Assembly: GCA_964648365.1 (NCBI GenBank)
Contig: CAZYLK010000139.1
Location: 1 to 16,614, forward strand
Length of the DNA stretch: 16,614 bases
Source: SURF-32 sp964648365
GTDB taxonomy: Bacteria > Planctomycetota > Phycisphaerae > UBA1845
Reading direction: 5' to 3'
Shown: piece after piece, positions 6,813-14,374 of the stretch
Numbering within the stretch: the stretch's first letter is position 1
Layout of the letters: each line of letters opens with the position of its first letter
The notes under the pieces: generated by a model
The model's database searches: none
Seen by the model: the letters and a program-made list of their open reading frames with translations, nothing else
Told to the model about the DNA's origin: nothing
Made by a program: the position numbers and the translations under genes

Positions 6813-7996
6813 CTGGTAGCGCCGGCGGCCAGCGCCGCGTCTTCATCTCGGCCGGCGGAATGGACCGACGTACGCCGGGCGCAGGTTTCGGCAGGGATTG
6901 TCACGCCCGCGATGCCCTCCCGAACCGCGTGACAGACGAAGTCGATCTGCTCGTCGGTCAGATCCAGGCTGCTCGGCAGCATCAGCCCGGTCTCGTACAG
7001 CCGCACCGACCGGGTCGGCGTCTCATACATCAGACAATTGTCGAGCGTCAGCCCCGGCTGGCGATGCAGCGGCGGGTAGAAACGCCGCGTGCCAATGCCG
7101 CGGTCCGCAAGGAACCGGCTCAAACCGGCGGGATCAGCAACGCGGACGCAGACCCGAAACGGCACCGCGCGGCCGCGGCCATTGTCCGGCATCAGCGTGA
7201 CGCCGTCGCAGTCGGCAAGGCGGGCGCCGTACGCGTCCCGCAGTTCGCGCTTCCGCTGGATCGTCTCGTCCAGCCGTTTGAAGTTGGCCACGCCCACGGC
7301 CGCCTGCACGTCGGTGATCCGCAAGTTGACGCCTACATGGGTGTGCAGCGGCTCGCTTCGCGACCGGCGCCCGTGATTCTTGAACCAGCGGCATCGCTCG
7401 GCGAGTTGATCGTCGTTTGTGACCAGCGCTCCGCCTTCGCCCGTCGTCAGCGTCTTGTCGGACACGAATGACAGGCAGCCGATGTCGCCGATCGTGCCGA
7501 CGTGACGCGCTCCGCACGTCACGCCCACGCCCTGGGCAGCGTCCTCGATCACCCACAGGTTATGACGCGCCGCCAGCTCGGTTATGGCGTCCATGTCGCA
7601 CGCCTGTCCGAACAGGTGTACCGGCAGAATGGCCCGTGTGCTCGTCGAGATGCTGGCTTCGACCGCGGCCGGGTCGATGTTGCCATCGCTGTCATGGACG
7701 TCCACCAGTACCGGCCGGGCGCCGGCGAGAATCACCGCCGATGCCGTCCCGAAGAAGGTGAAGTCCGGCACGATGACCTCGTCGCCGGGACCGATCTCGA
7801 GCACCTTCAGGGCCGCAAACAGCGCCAGCGTGCCGTTCGGCACCATGATGACGTGCCGACATCCCATGAAGTCGGCCAGCAGTTGCTCGAATTCGCGCGT
7901 CCGCGGCCCTTCGGCCATGCCGGTCGATTCAAGCGTCCTCACAACCGCGGCTAGTTCGTCGGAAGACAACCGCGACACGAATTCTGGTATCCGCAC
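6809..7996 (-). CDS. DegT/DnrJ/EryC1/StrS-family PLP aminotransferase
   Basis: This 395-residue enzyme is a PLP-dependent sugar aminotransferase, a type that makes amino sugars on nucleotide carriers for surface polysaccharides or secondary metabolites. Visible family features, numbered from the GTG at 7996, are the N-terminal GPRTREFE block (30-37), VPNGTLAL in the phosphate-binding region (53-60), IEDAAQ with Asp152 for the PLP nitrogen, and SFVSDKTLTTGEGG with the Schiff-base Lys181. GTG 7996 is chosen because GGGGA lies 8 nt upstream and the protein then begins at the usual family position; TTG 8041 is the longer alternative with no ribosome-binding site. A C-terminal Ala/Arg-rich tail of about 30 residues follows the conserved domain. 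No sugar-nucleotide genes are nearby, so the substrate is unknown. Confidence 0.88.
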   Translation of the reverse strand: MRIPEFVSRLSSDELAAVVRTLESTGMAEGPRTREFEQLLADFMGCRHVIMVPNGTLALFAALKVLEIGPGDEVIVPDFTFFGTASAVILAGARPVLVDVHDSDGNIDPAAVEASISTSTRAILPVHLFGQACDMDAITELAARHNLWVIEDAAQGVGVTCGARHVGTIGDIGCLSFVSDKTLTTGEGGALVTNDDQLAERCRWFKNHGRRSRSEPLHTHVGVNLRITDVQAAVGVANFKRLDETIQRKRELRDAYGARLADCDGVTLMPDNGRGRAVPFRVCVRVADPAGLSRFLADRGIGTRRFYPPLHRQPGLTLDNCLMYETPTRSVRLYETGLMLPSSLDLTDEQIDFVCHAVREGIAGVTIPAETCARRTSVHSAGRDEDAALAAGATS

Positions 7997-8478
7997 GGAT
8001 TCGGTCCCCAAGTTGCGCACCACGAGAGGAAACGGGTGCAAGGCCAGCGCCCACCCGGCAGCGCGCAGGATTCACCTGCGGGGCAGCCCCGCGCGCAGCG
8101 CGCCTTGATTATCGGCACTGAGACCCCACCAGGATCAGTGGGGCGGACGAACAGTCTTGCAGTCGGGAGCGGCCGTCCTCATGGCCGTCATGTCGGCGAC
8201 GGATGGACAGTCGCCCGCGTAAGAATGGGCGGGGCCGCCGAGCCGACCCGGCCTTGGAGGGCCAGGCCAAGCCGGCGTGCAAACCACAAGGGTCGCCCGC
8301 AGCGCGGGCGGCCCGAGCGGTGCGCGACCCCCCGGCCGGGCGTCAGGTGTCCGCCGCGTACCGGAAGGCCGCTCAGTGGCGACCCCGCCGCGCCCCGGGG
8401 CTGGGGGGATTCGCTCAACGCAGAGCGTGCGAGGCGTCCGCGGGGAGCGGACGCCTCGCCGAGACCGTCCGACACCCA
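7997..8478. other. Hairpin-dense intergenic region, no gene seen
   Basis: About 480 bp with only Arg/Pro/Gly-rich frames that I do not accept as genes. It contains several strong inverted repeats: GCGGGGC-A-GCCCCGC (8078-8092) abutting GCGCGC-A-GCGCGC (8091-8103), CCCCAC/GTGGGG (8124-8143), CCGGCCTTGG/CCAAGCCGG with one bulge (8248-8275), CGCCCGC-AGC-GCGGGCG (8294-8310) and a 13-bp stem at 8429-8459. It must carry the 3' end of the PepSY-like transcript and the leader or promoter of the aminotransferase gene, both read leftward. Confidence 0.6.
8429..8459 (-). terminator. Perfect 13-bp-stem hairpin after the PepSY-like gene
   Basis: GCGAGGCGTCCGC (8429-8441) and its exact complement (8447-8459) enclose a 5-nt loop. 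On the minus strand it starts 19 nt after the PepSY-like stop codon, the normal place for a terminator. No T-run follows, so it could act with Rho, protect the 3' end, or be a dispersed palindrome. Confidence 0.4.
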
Positions 8479-8922
8479 TCAGGGTCGCGACGGCGTCGTG
8501 GGGGATTCCGAGACCTTTTTGGTCAAGCCATCCACGCGGACTTCCTGGACTTTGTCCTTGTCCTTGGAAAAGCAGGCGATCTCGTACTGGAGGCGCTTGC
8601 CCGCCGGTTGCGCGCCGTCCGGGGACGGTCGCGACCCGTCGCCGCCCGGCCGCGACGCGTCTTCCGCCACGACGTGGCAGATGACCCGCAACGCCTCACC
8701 ATCGACGTGCTTCTCGGCAAGTTCCGTTGCATCCGTCAGGCTGAGTTGCCCCGCCTCGATGAGCCGGACGATCTCCTTGGCGACGTTGACGTCTCCGCCG
8801 GGCGGCTCCTGCGACCGATCCTGTCCATCCGGACGCTGAGCCACCGCCGGCAGGATCACCAGAAGTGCAAGCGCCGGAATCAGCGCCGCGAGCGTCCAAC
8901 GCATCGTCTTCACACGTGTCAT
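8479..8922 (-). CDS. Secreted PepSY-like protein
   Basis: This 147-residue protein begins with a typical signal peptide: basic MTRVKTMR, a hydrophobic core to about residue 26, and a likely cleavage after AVA (27-29). The mature part (about 47-137) has a PepSY-like arrangement: a helix with LSLTDATELAEKHV (60-73), then strands containing LQYEIACF (111-118) and VQEVRVDGLTKKV (125-137). In PepSY proteins the last motif is usually 'V..DA.TG.V'. A Gly/Pro/Asp-rich insert (about 88-109) splits the domain. PepSY domains often inhibit proteases or sit at the cell surface; no specific role can be assigned. The start at 8922 is supported by GGGAG 9 nt upstream. It may be transcribed with the upstream hypothetical gene (97-bp gap). 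Confidence 0.7.
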   Translation of the reverse strand: MTRVKTMRWTLAALIPALALLVILPAVAQRPDGQDRSQEPPGGDVNVAKEIVRLIEAGQLSLTDATELAEKHVDGEALRVICHVVAEDASRPGGDGSRPSPDGAQPAGKRLQYEIACFSKDKDKVQEVRVDGLTKKVSESPTTPSRP

Positions 8923-9019
8923 GAGTGTCTACTCCCGATCGGACCGCAGGCCGATGACGCATCGGATAGCGGGACCGACTTGTACTCACATCTCAGTCGC
9001 GTCGTGCAACGCGACGTTT

Positions 9020-9475
9020 CTAGAACAGACCGACCCCCAGGAACCGGAACGCGGCCTGGAGGAGAATGCCGACAAGGCAGCAATAAATGAGCGCGAACAC
9101 GCCGATGATCACGTCGGCGGCCAGCGCGGTGTCCGGCCGATCCTGCGCGGTAACGTCCGTGACGCCCACGGACGTCCTGCCGTCCGCGCACCGCACCTGC
9201 GCCCACGGCACGTAGCCTGGGGTCCGCCTGGCGCCGTCCCGCCCGGCCTCCACCGCGCGCGACGCGACCTGAGCGTCGACGCTTGACGGCGTCCAGTAGC
9301 AGGCCCGCTTCGCGCTGCGAATCACGGGAAAGGCCTCTCCGCGAAAGAGCGACACTTCCACCTCGCCCAGCGAGGGATACGGTCCCGCGTCGCCGTCGAC
9401 GTACCCGTCGAACTGATACCAGCCGGGCTCGACGCAGATGTCGCCGGATCGAAAGCGCCTGTCTGAAGCGTTCAT
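9020..9475 (-). CDS. Hypothetical protein with one C-terminal membrane helix
   Basis: I do not recognise this 151-residue protein with confidence. The N-terminal part (about 8-61) has the pattern FRSGDIC...GWYQF...VSLFRGEAFPVI...CYW. This faintly recalls short bacterial domains with a 'G-x-x-C-P-x-S-G-x-Y' start and a later 'L-x-x-G-x-x-F-P'; here the Pro and Ser of that motif are replaced. The middle is polar. A single hydrophobic segment (about 117-148) at the C-terminus contains a Cys-Cys pair (132-133). A tail-anchored or inner-membrane protein is likely. The ATG at 9475 follows a purine-rich CGGAGAAA ribosome-binding site. It lies 149 bp after the response regulator on the same strand, so co-transcription is possible but unproven. 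Confidence 0.6.
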   Translation of the reverse strand: MNASDRRFRSGDICVEPGWYQFDGYVDGDAGPYPSLGEVEVSLFRGEAFPVIRSAKRACYWTPSSVDAQVASRAVEAGRDGARRTPGYVPWAQVRCADGRTSVGVTDVTAQDRPDTALAADVIIGVFALIYCCLVGILLQAAFRFLGVGLF

Positions 9476-9624
9476 CGTGTTTCTCCGGGCGGTCGCGTGC
9501 TTCGACGAACCGCGCTGTCCGTCACAAGCCTAGGCCCGGGTAAACGCAGGCGTATATTGGGATTTGTTCCAATCGGGTTGCGACAGTGCGGCGCCCGTCG
9601 CGGCCGCGTAAGCCGCTGCGCTCG

Positions 9625-10245
9625 TCAGGCGGCGCCGCCCTTGCCCCGCGACGTGAGCGCCATTTCGACCAGTTCCGGCAGCGACCCGGCCTCCATCTTC
9701 TGCATGACGCGCGCGCGGTGGACGTCGACCGTCTTCTTGCTGATTCCGAGTTCGACCGCAACTTCCTTGCTGACCTTGCCCGCCACGATGAGATCCATCA
9801 CCTGCCGCTCGCGCTTTGACAACCGGTCGAGGCGTGACGCGATGTCCGTCAGGCGCATCTGCGCCAGCCGGCGCTCTTTGTCCCGCTGAATCGCCTCGCG
9901 GATGTGCTCCAGAAGAATCTGTTTGCTGAAGGGCTTTTCGAGGAACTCCACGGCGCCGTCCTTCATCGCGCGCACCGCAATGGGAACGTCGCCATGGCCG
10001 GTGATAATGATGACGGGAATGTCAACCCCGCCGTCGCGGAGCTTGCGCTGCAGCTCCAGCCCGCTCATGCCGGGCATGCGCACGTCGAGCACGAGGCAGC
10101 CGGGCTGCTCGGGGTCATACCCGTCAAGGAATTCACGGGCGCCCGGATAAGCGACGACCGACATGCCCACCGAACGAATGAGCATGTCCAGCGAACTGCG
10201 CACGGCCTGATCGTCGTCAACCACGAATACTGTTGCGTCGGCCAC
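9625..10245 (-). CDS. FixJ/NarL-type response regulator
   Basis: This 206-residue two-component regulator has an N-terminal receiver domain (about 5-120): acidic pocket DDD (10-12), phospho-acceptor Asp54 in LVLDVRMPG, Thr82 and Lys104 in LEKPFS. The C-terminal LuxR/FixJ helix-turn-helix (about 140-198) has LSKRERQVMDLIVAG and SKKTVDVHRARVMQKM. It should bind DNA and control transcription when phosphorylated by the kinase encoded just upstream. The start is GTG 10245, preceded by a strong GGAGGG (10252-10257); it overlaps the end of the kinase gene by 29 nt, indicating coupled translation. The overall order resembles fixLJ, but targets are unknown. Confidence 0.92.
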   Translation of the reverse strand: MADATVFVVDDDQAVRSSLDMLIRSVGMSVVAYPGAREFLDGYDPEQPGCLVLDVRMPGMSGLELQRKLRDGGVDIPVIIITGHGDVPIAVRAMKDGAVEFLEKPFSKQILLEHIREAIQRDKERRLAQMRLTDIASRLDRLSKRERQVMDLIVAGKVSKEVAVELGISKKTVDVHRARVMQKMEAGSLPELVEMALTSRGKGGAA

Positions 10246-11947
10246 GGCTGACCCTCCAGGCAGTTGGAAGCGTGAAATGAAACGTGGTGCCCCCCTTCCG
10301 GTTCGGCGTGGCCCAGATCTGGCCCTCGTGCGCCTCCAGAATCGACCGGCTGATGGACAGCCCCATGCCCATGCCGTCGTCCTTCGTGGTGAAGAACGGT
10401 TCGAACAGCCGCTGCCTTGTCTGCGGTGGAATGCCCGGACCGGCATCACAGACGGCCACCTCGACGGCGCCGCGGCGCCGCAGCGTCTCGATAAGGATCG
10501 TCTTGCCCTGCGCTGCGCCCTCGCGCATCGCCTCGCAGGCGTTGCGGACAAGATTGACCATCACCTGCTCGATCTGAATCGAGTCCGCGTACACGCGCGG
10601 AACGCCTCGGGCCAGCTTGATCCGCACGCGGACGTCGCTTTGGCGGGCTTCAACACCGGTAAACGCCACGACCTCTCTTACCAGTGCGTTGATGTCGACC
10701 GGCTGGCGGACCGGCTCGCGTCGCTTGACGAACTCACGCAGCCGGCGGATGACCTGTCCGGCACGTTCCGCCTGCCGGGCCACCTCAGCCAGCGCTTGCG
10801 GAAGCTGATCCGCCTGTTCGCCGTCTCGACGGACGAGTTCGACGCACGCCTCGGTGAAGTTCACGATGGCGCACAACGGCTGATTCAGTTCGTGCGCCAG
10901 GCCGGAAGCCATTTCACCCATCGTCGCGAGGCGGGCCACGTGGGCAAGCTGCGCCAACTGATCGCGCGATCGCTCTTCCGACCTTGCCCGTTCAACGACA
11001 ATGGCCGTCAACCGCGCGGCCAGCGCGCCGGCCGAGAGGGCATCGTCGTCAGGCGTATCCGCCGAGGTGCAATAGACGCCCAGCGTTCCGACAATCGCGC
11101 CGCCCTGCCCCACCACCGGCTCCAGCCAGCAGGAACCGATCCCCTGCTCCGTCAACCTGGGATCTGAGGCTACGGCGGTCCCGTCGAGAATGGTCCGCCG
11201 TGATTGGAGGGTCGGGTGAATCCCGGCTTCGGCGATCGACCCGAAGACATCCAACCCCGTGATCGCCGCAGGCTCCGCTGCCGGGACATCCAGCGGGCCG
11301 GCGTGCGACGACGACAGCCGAACCGCACAACGCGACTCCGGGATCAGACTCTCGACGGCCTCGCAGATCGCCGCCAGCAGCGTCTCCAGCCCTGCGCCGG
11401 TCGCAATCAACTCCAGCAGGCGGTTCTCCGTCGCCAGAAGCATCTCGATGCGCCGCCGCTCGACCACCTCCTGCCTCAACTGTTCGTTCGCCGCGGTCAG
11501 CTCGCGCTTACGCTCCGTGATGTCGCGTGCGATAGACGACTCGCCCAGCACCGCGCCCGAAGCGTCGACCACGAGCGCCACCGATTGTGAAATGAACGCG
11601 CGGCGCCCGTCCTTGCACACGCGAACCGTCTCGAACGGACCGACGGATTCTCCCCGCCGCAGCGCGGCGCGGACGCGCTCGAGTTCCGCCCGTCGGTCGG
11701 CCGGAACGAGGATCGCGTCGGACCGGCCCAGAACCTCGTCGCGACGGTAGCCAAAGAGCCGCTCAGCGCCGTCGTTCCACTGGCAGATGGCGCCATCCGG
11801 CGTCGTACTGACGATGGCATCCAGGGAGGATTCGACGATGGCGGACAGAAAGGCGGCGCCGGGCCGTACAACACCCGTCGTCGGGCGGCTCGACCCGACG
11901 GTCACCGGTCCGCCAGTGGCGCGCGCGCGGATTCCCAACTCCGACAT
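10217..11947 (-). CDS. PAS-GAF sensor histidine kinase
   Basis: This 576-residue kinase has no obvious transmembrane helix and is probably cytoplasmic. Domains in order: PAS (about 29-148, ending in RDITERK), a short coiled coil (148-180), GAF (about 180-320), HisKA with phospho-acceptor His352 in GLAHELNQPL, and HATPase_c with N box NLVRNACEAM (465-474), G1 DAGPGIP (501-507), F box FEPFFTTK (515-522) and G2 GMGMGLSISRSI (525-536). This is a FixL-like architecture, but I see no heme-ligand histidine in the PAS domain equivalent to that of FixL, so oxygen sensing is not supported. The GAF domain may bind a small ligand. A TATAAT hexamer sits 5 nt before the ATG, and there is no ribosome-binding site, so the start may be leaderless or misplaced. 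Confidence 0.9.
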   Translation of the reverse strand: MSELGIRARATGGPVTVGSSRPTTGVVRPGAAFLSAIVESSLDAIVSTTPDGAICQWNDGAERLFGYRRDEVLGRSDAILVPADRRAELERVRAALRRGESVGPFETVRVCKDGRRAFISQSVALVVDASGAVLGESSIARDITERKRELTAANEQLRQEVVERRRIEMLLATENRLLELIATGAGLETLLAAICEAVESLIPESRCAVRLSSSHAGPLDVPAAEPAAITGLDVFGSIAEAGIHPTLQSRRTILDGTAVASDPRLTEQGIGSCWLEPVVGQGGAIVGTLGVYCTSADTPDDDALSAGALAARLTAIVVERARSEERSRDQLAQLAHVARLATMGEMASGLAHELNQPLCAIVNFTEACVELVRRDGEQADQLPQALAEVARQAERAGQVIRRLREFVKRREPVRQPVDINALVREVVAFTGVEARQSDVRVRIKLARGVPRVYADSIQIEQVMVNLVRNACEAMREGAAQGKTILIETLRRRGAVEVAVCDAGPGIPPQTRQRLFEPFFTTKDDGMGMGLSISRSILEAHEGQIWATPNRKGGTTFHFTLPTAWRVSRGRRNSIRG

Positions 11948-11952
11948 GGCGG

Positions 11953-11958
11953 ATTATA
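11953..11958 (-). promoter_or_regulatory. Possible -10 box immediately before the histidine kinase ATG
   Basis: A perfect TATAAT lies on the minus strand with 5 nt between it and the ATG at 11947. Transcription would start at or next to the ATG, giving a leaderless mRNA. The region 17 bp further upstream has no recognisable -35 box, so the match may be chance, although TATAAT is rare in DNA this GC-rich. Confidence 0.3.
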
Positions 11959-12161
11959 GCCACCCCGCCCGAGGGCCGGCGGTTGGCCGACGCGCCGCGG
12001 CATCAACCGTCCTGCGATTGCACCACGAGACGACCCAAATTGACGGACCGATGAGCTTCGAGTCATGGCTGGGCGCTGTATCCGGCGTCGCGCGTCACCG
12101 CGGTGGATCCGGTTCCCCACGCTCTTCGTTCACAGAGTGCCTCGTCGCCGTTCGTTGGGCG

Positions 12162-13175
12162 CTATTCGCCATTCGCCAGCAATCGTCCGACGATCGCCAT
12201 CTGCGCCCACATCCGGTTCTCCGCCTGATCCACCACGACGCAGCGCGGGTCATCGAGTGCATCGTCGCTGATCACGACGTTCCGTCGCACCGGCAGGCAG
12301 TGCATCAGAATGGTCTCGCGCCGGGCGAGGTGCCGGGCCCTCACCTGCCACTCCGCGTAACGCGCGAAGTCCGCCGCCTGTGCTTCCGCGTTGCCGTACA
12401 GCCCACCGCTGCCCCAACTCTTGACGTAGATCGCGTCTGCGGCCGCGCAGGTGTCCATCTGATCATGCGTGATGTCCAGCGACGCGCCCTGCGCCTCGCA
12501 CCAGCGCCGGGCGTTGTCGATCTCGCCGGAGTTCAGTTCGTAGCCGGGCGGGTGGGCGATCGTCACGTGCATTCCGGCCGAAGCGGCGGCCAGCATCGCC
12601 GAATGCGGCACAGCCATCGGCAACGGCTTGACGTGCGGCGCCCAGGTCAGCACGAAACGCCGCCCGCGCAGCGATCCGAGCTTTTCTCCCATCGTCATCC
12701 TGTCCGCCAGCCCCTGGCAGGGATGCGCCGACGCTGACTCCATGTTGATGACGGGCACGGTGGCGTGCTTTGCGAACGCGCGCAACACGACGTCCGCCGC
12801 GTCCTCAGCCGCGTTCCGCATCGCCGCGAAGGTTCGCACGCCGAGCACGTCGCAGTAGCGACTGAGCACCGGCGCGGCCTCGCGAACGTGTTCCGCGGCC
12901 GCCTCGTTCATCACCACGCCGTCGCGGTGCTCCAGCTTCCACGTATCGCCGCCGACGTTGAGACAAATCGCGTGGCCGCCGAAGCGGAACATGCCGGACT
13001 CGAACGAGGTGCGGGTCCGCAAGGACGGATTGAAGAACACCATGCCCATCACGCGCCCGCGCAGCGCCTCGCGCACGCTGACCGCGTCGCACCCGGCCTT
13101 CAGATCACGGGCGATCCGGATCAGATCGGCGAGTTCCGGCAGTTCGTAGTCGCTTTGGTAGAGCCAGTGTTTCAT
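12162..13175 (-). CDS. argF': N-acylornithine carbamoyltransferase, probably N-succinylornithine type
   Basis: This 337-residue enzyme transfers a carbamoyl group from carbamoyl phosphate to an N-acylated ornithine in arginine synthesis. It fits the argF' family (Xanthomonas acetylornithine and Bacteroides succinylornithine enzymes) rather than classical ArgF: FFNPSLRTRTSFE (48-60) replaces the usual STRT-containing loop, with HPCQ (151-154), LTWAPHVKPLP (177-187) and HCLPVRRN (292-299). By alignment from memory, Xanthomonas Glu92, which selects acetylornithine, corresponds to Ala94 here. Published E92A, E92S, E92P and E92V changes turn that enzyme into a succinylornithine enzyme. Xanthomonas Lys302 corresponds to Val301, again like Bacteroides. 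I therefore predict N-succinylornithine as substrate; this is an inference. It is the last gene of the arginine operon, 26 bp after argD. Confidence 0.9.
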   Translation of the reverse strand: MKHWLYQSDYELPELADLIRIARDLKAGCDAVSVREALRGRVMGMVFFNPSLRTRTSFESGMFRFGGHAICLNVGGDTWKLEHRDGVVMNEAAAEHVREAAPVLSRYCDVLGVRTFAAMRNAAEDAADVVLRAFAKHATVPVINMESASAHPCQGLADRMTMGEKLGSLRGRRFVLTWAPHVKPLPMAVPHSAMLAAASAGMHVTIAHPPGYELNSGEIDNARRWCEAQGASLDITHDQMDTCAAADAIYVKSWGSGGLYGNAEAQAADFARYAEWQVRARHLARRETILMHCLPVRRNVVISDDALDDPRCVVVDQAENRMWAQMAIVGRLLANGE

Positions 13176-13201
13176 AGATTGTGGTCGCCGGTCGCCTGAG
13201 T

Positions 13202-14368
13202 TCAGGAAAGGCGCTCCAGTTCCACCCCCAGCGCTTCGACGGCCTCATCCGGGGCGTTGATCGGCGGCATCAACCGAATCACGTTCGGATCATCGCTGCC
13301 GCCCGTGATGAACCCGGCAGTCAGAAGTCGCTCGCGCACCGCCTTCGACGGCCCGTCCAGTTCCAGCCCCAGCAGGCATCCGCGCCCTCGAATCCGCCGC
13401 ACCGGCCCAACGCACAGCCGCGCCGCCATGAACTCACCCAGTCGGCGGGCGTTGTCTACCAGCCCCTCGCGCTCAATCACATCCAGCACGGCCACCTGCG
13501 CCGCGCACACCACCGGCCCCCCACCGAACGTCGCACCCAGGTCGCCCACCTTCACGCGCTCCGCCACGCGATCGGTCATCACCACCGCGCCCAGCGGGAG
13601 GCCGTTGGCAATGCTCTTGGCGAGCGTCATCATGTCGGGCGTGGTTCCACAGGAGCCGGAAACAAACGGCGCCCCCATCCGGCCGATGCCGGTCTGAACT
13701 TCATCGAAGATCAGCATCGCGCCGACGGCGTCGCAGCGCCGCCGCAGCGCCGCCAGGTGGTCGTCCGTCAGCGTCACCACGCCCGCCAGGCTCTGAACCG
13801 GCTCGACGATCACGGCGGCGTCGCGCTCGTCGACGCCGCTCAACGCCGACGCATCGTTGGCCGGAAGATGCTGCGACTCGCACAGAATCGAGGCGAACGG
13901 CGCCCGCAGCTTGTCGCCATCGGTAGCCGAAAGCGCCAGGAGCGTGCGGCCGTGAAAGCCGCCCTTCAACGCGGTGACGCGCGTCCGACCCGTCTGCTGA
14001 ATCGCCAGCTTCAGCGCATTCTCGTTCGCCTCCGTGCCGCTGTTGCAATAGAAGATGCGACCCAGACCCGGCGGAGCGAACGCCGCCAGCCGCGACGCCG
14101 CCCGCTCACGGATCTCAAGGTGCAACACGTTCGAGTAAAACGTCATCCGGGCAGCCTGCTCCGCCACGGCCGCCGTCACCTCCGGATGGGCGTGCCCGAG
14201 CACCGTCACCGCGTGTCCGCCGTAAAAATCCCAGTATTCGCGGCCATCGGCGTCACGCACGCGCATCCCCTGCCCATCGACCAACGTGATGGGCAGCAGC
14301 GCGTACGTCTGGACCAGCGCTGAGCACCCGGCAGTCGCATTCGCCATTCGAGGTTCGACGTTTGACAT
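13202..14368 (-). CDS. argD: N-acylornithine aminotransferase (ArgD)
   Basis: This 388-residue class-III PLP aminotransferase interconverts N-acyl-glutamate semialdehyde and N-acylornithine with glutamate as amino donor. Characteristic segments are NSGTEANENALKLA (109-122) around the PLP phosphate, GGFHGRT (136-142), IFDEVQTGIGR (220-230) with Asp222 contacting the PLP ring, the Schiff-base Lys251 in LAKSIANGLPLGA, and TFGGGP (280-285). Length is normal for ArgD (about 390-400). The ATG at 14368 is preferred because GAGAGA lies just upstream, only 6 nt after the argC stop; ATG 14347 is an alternative. Its neighbours argC and argF' settle the pathway. If the downstream transferase is succinyl-specific, this enzyme should act on N-succinylornithine. 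Confidence 0.92.
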   Translation of the reverse strand: MSNVEPRMANATAGCSALVQTYALLPITLVDGQGMRVRDADGREYWDFYGGHAVTVLGHAHPEVTAAVAEQAARMTFYSNVLHLEIRERAASRLAAFAPPGLGRIFYCNSGTEANENALKLAIQQTGRTRVTALKGGFHGRTLLALSATDGDKLRAPFASILCESQHLPANDASALSGVDERDAAVIVEPVQSLAGVVTLTDDHLAALRRRCDAVGAMLIFDEVQTGIGRMGAPFVSGSCGTTPDMMTLAKSIANGLPLGAVVMTDRVAERVKVGDLGATFGGGPVVCAAQVAVLDVIEREGLVDNARRLGEFMAARLCVGPVRRIRGRGCLLGLELDGPSKAVRERLLTAGFITGGSDDPNVIRLMPPINAPDEAVEALGVELERLS

Positions 14369-14374
14369 ATTCTC

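Noticed and set aside
8135..8478. Minus-strand open frames of about 100 codons in the gap before the aminotransferase
   Set aside because: Composition is Arg/Pro/Gly-rich and low-complexity, with no family resemblance, and the frames run through several perfect inverted repeats.
9556..9573. Weak hairpin ATTGGGA/TTCCAAT after the response regulator
   Set aside because: The stem is short, with a G-U pair and no T-run; it is not convincing as a terminator.
13181..14323. 380-codon plus-strand frame opposite argD
   Set aside because: It is Arg/His/Gln-rich and mirrors the codon bias of argD on the other strand; argD motifs are unambiguous.
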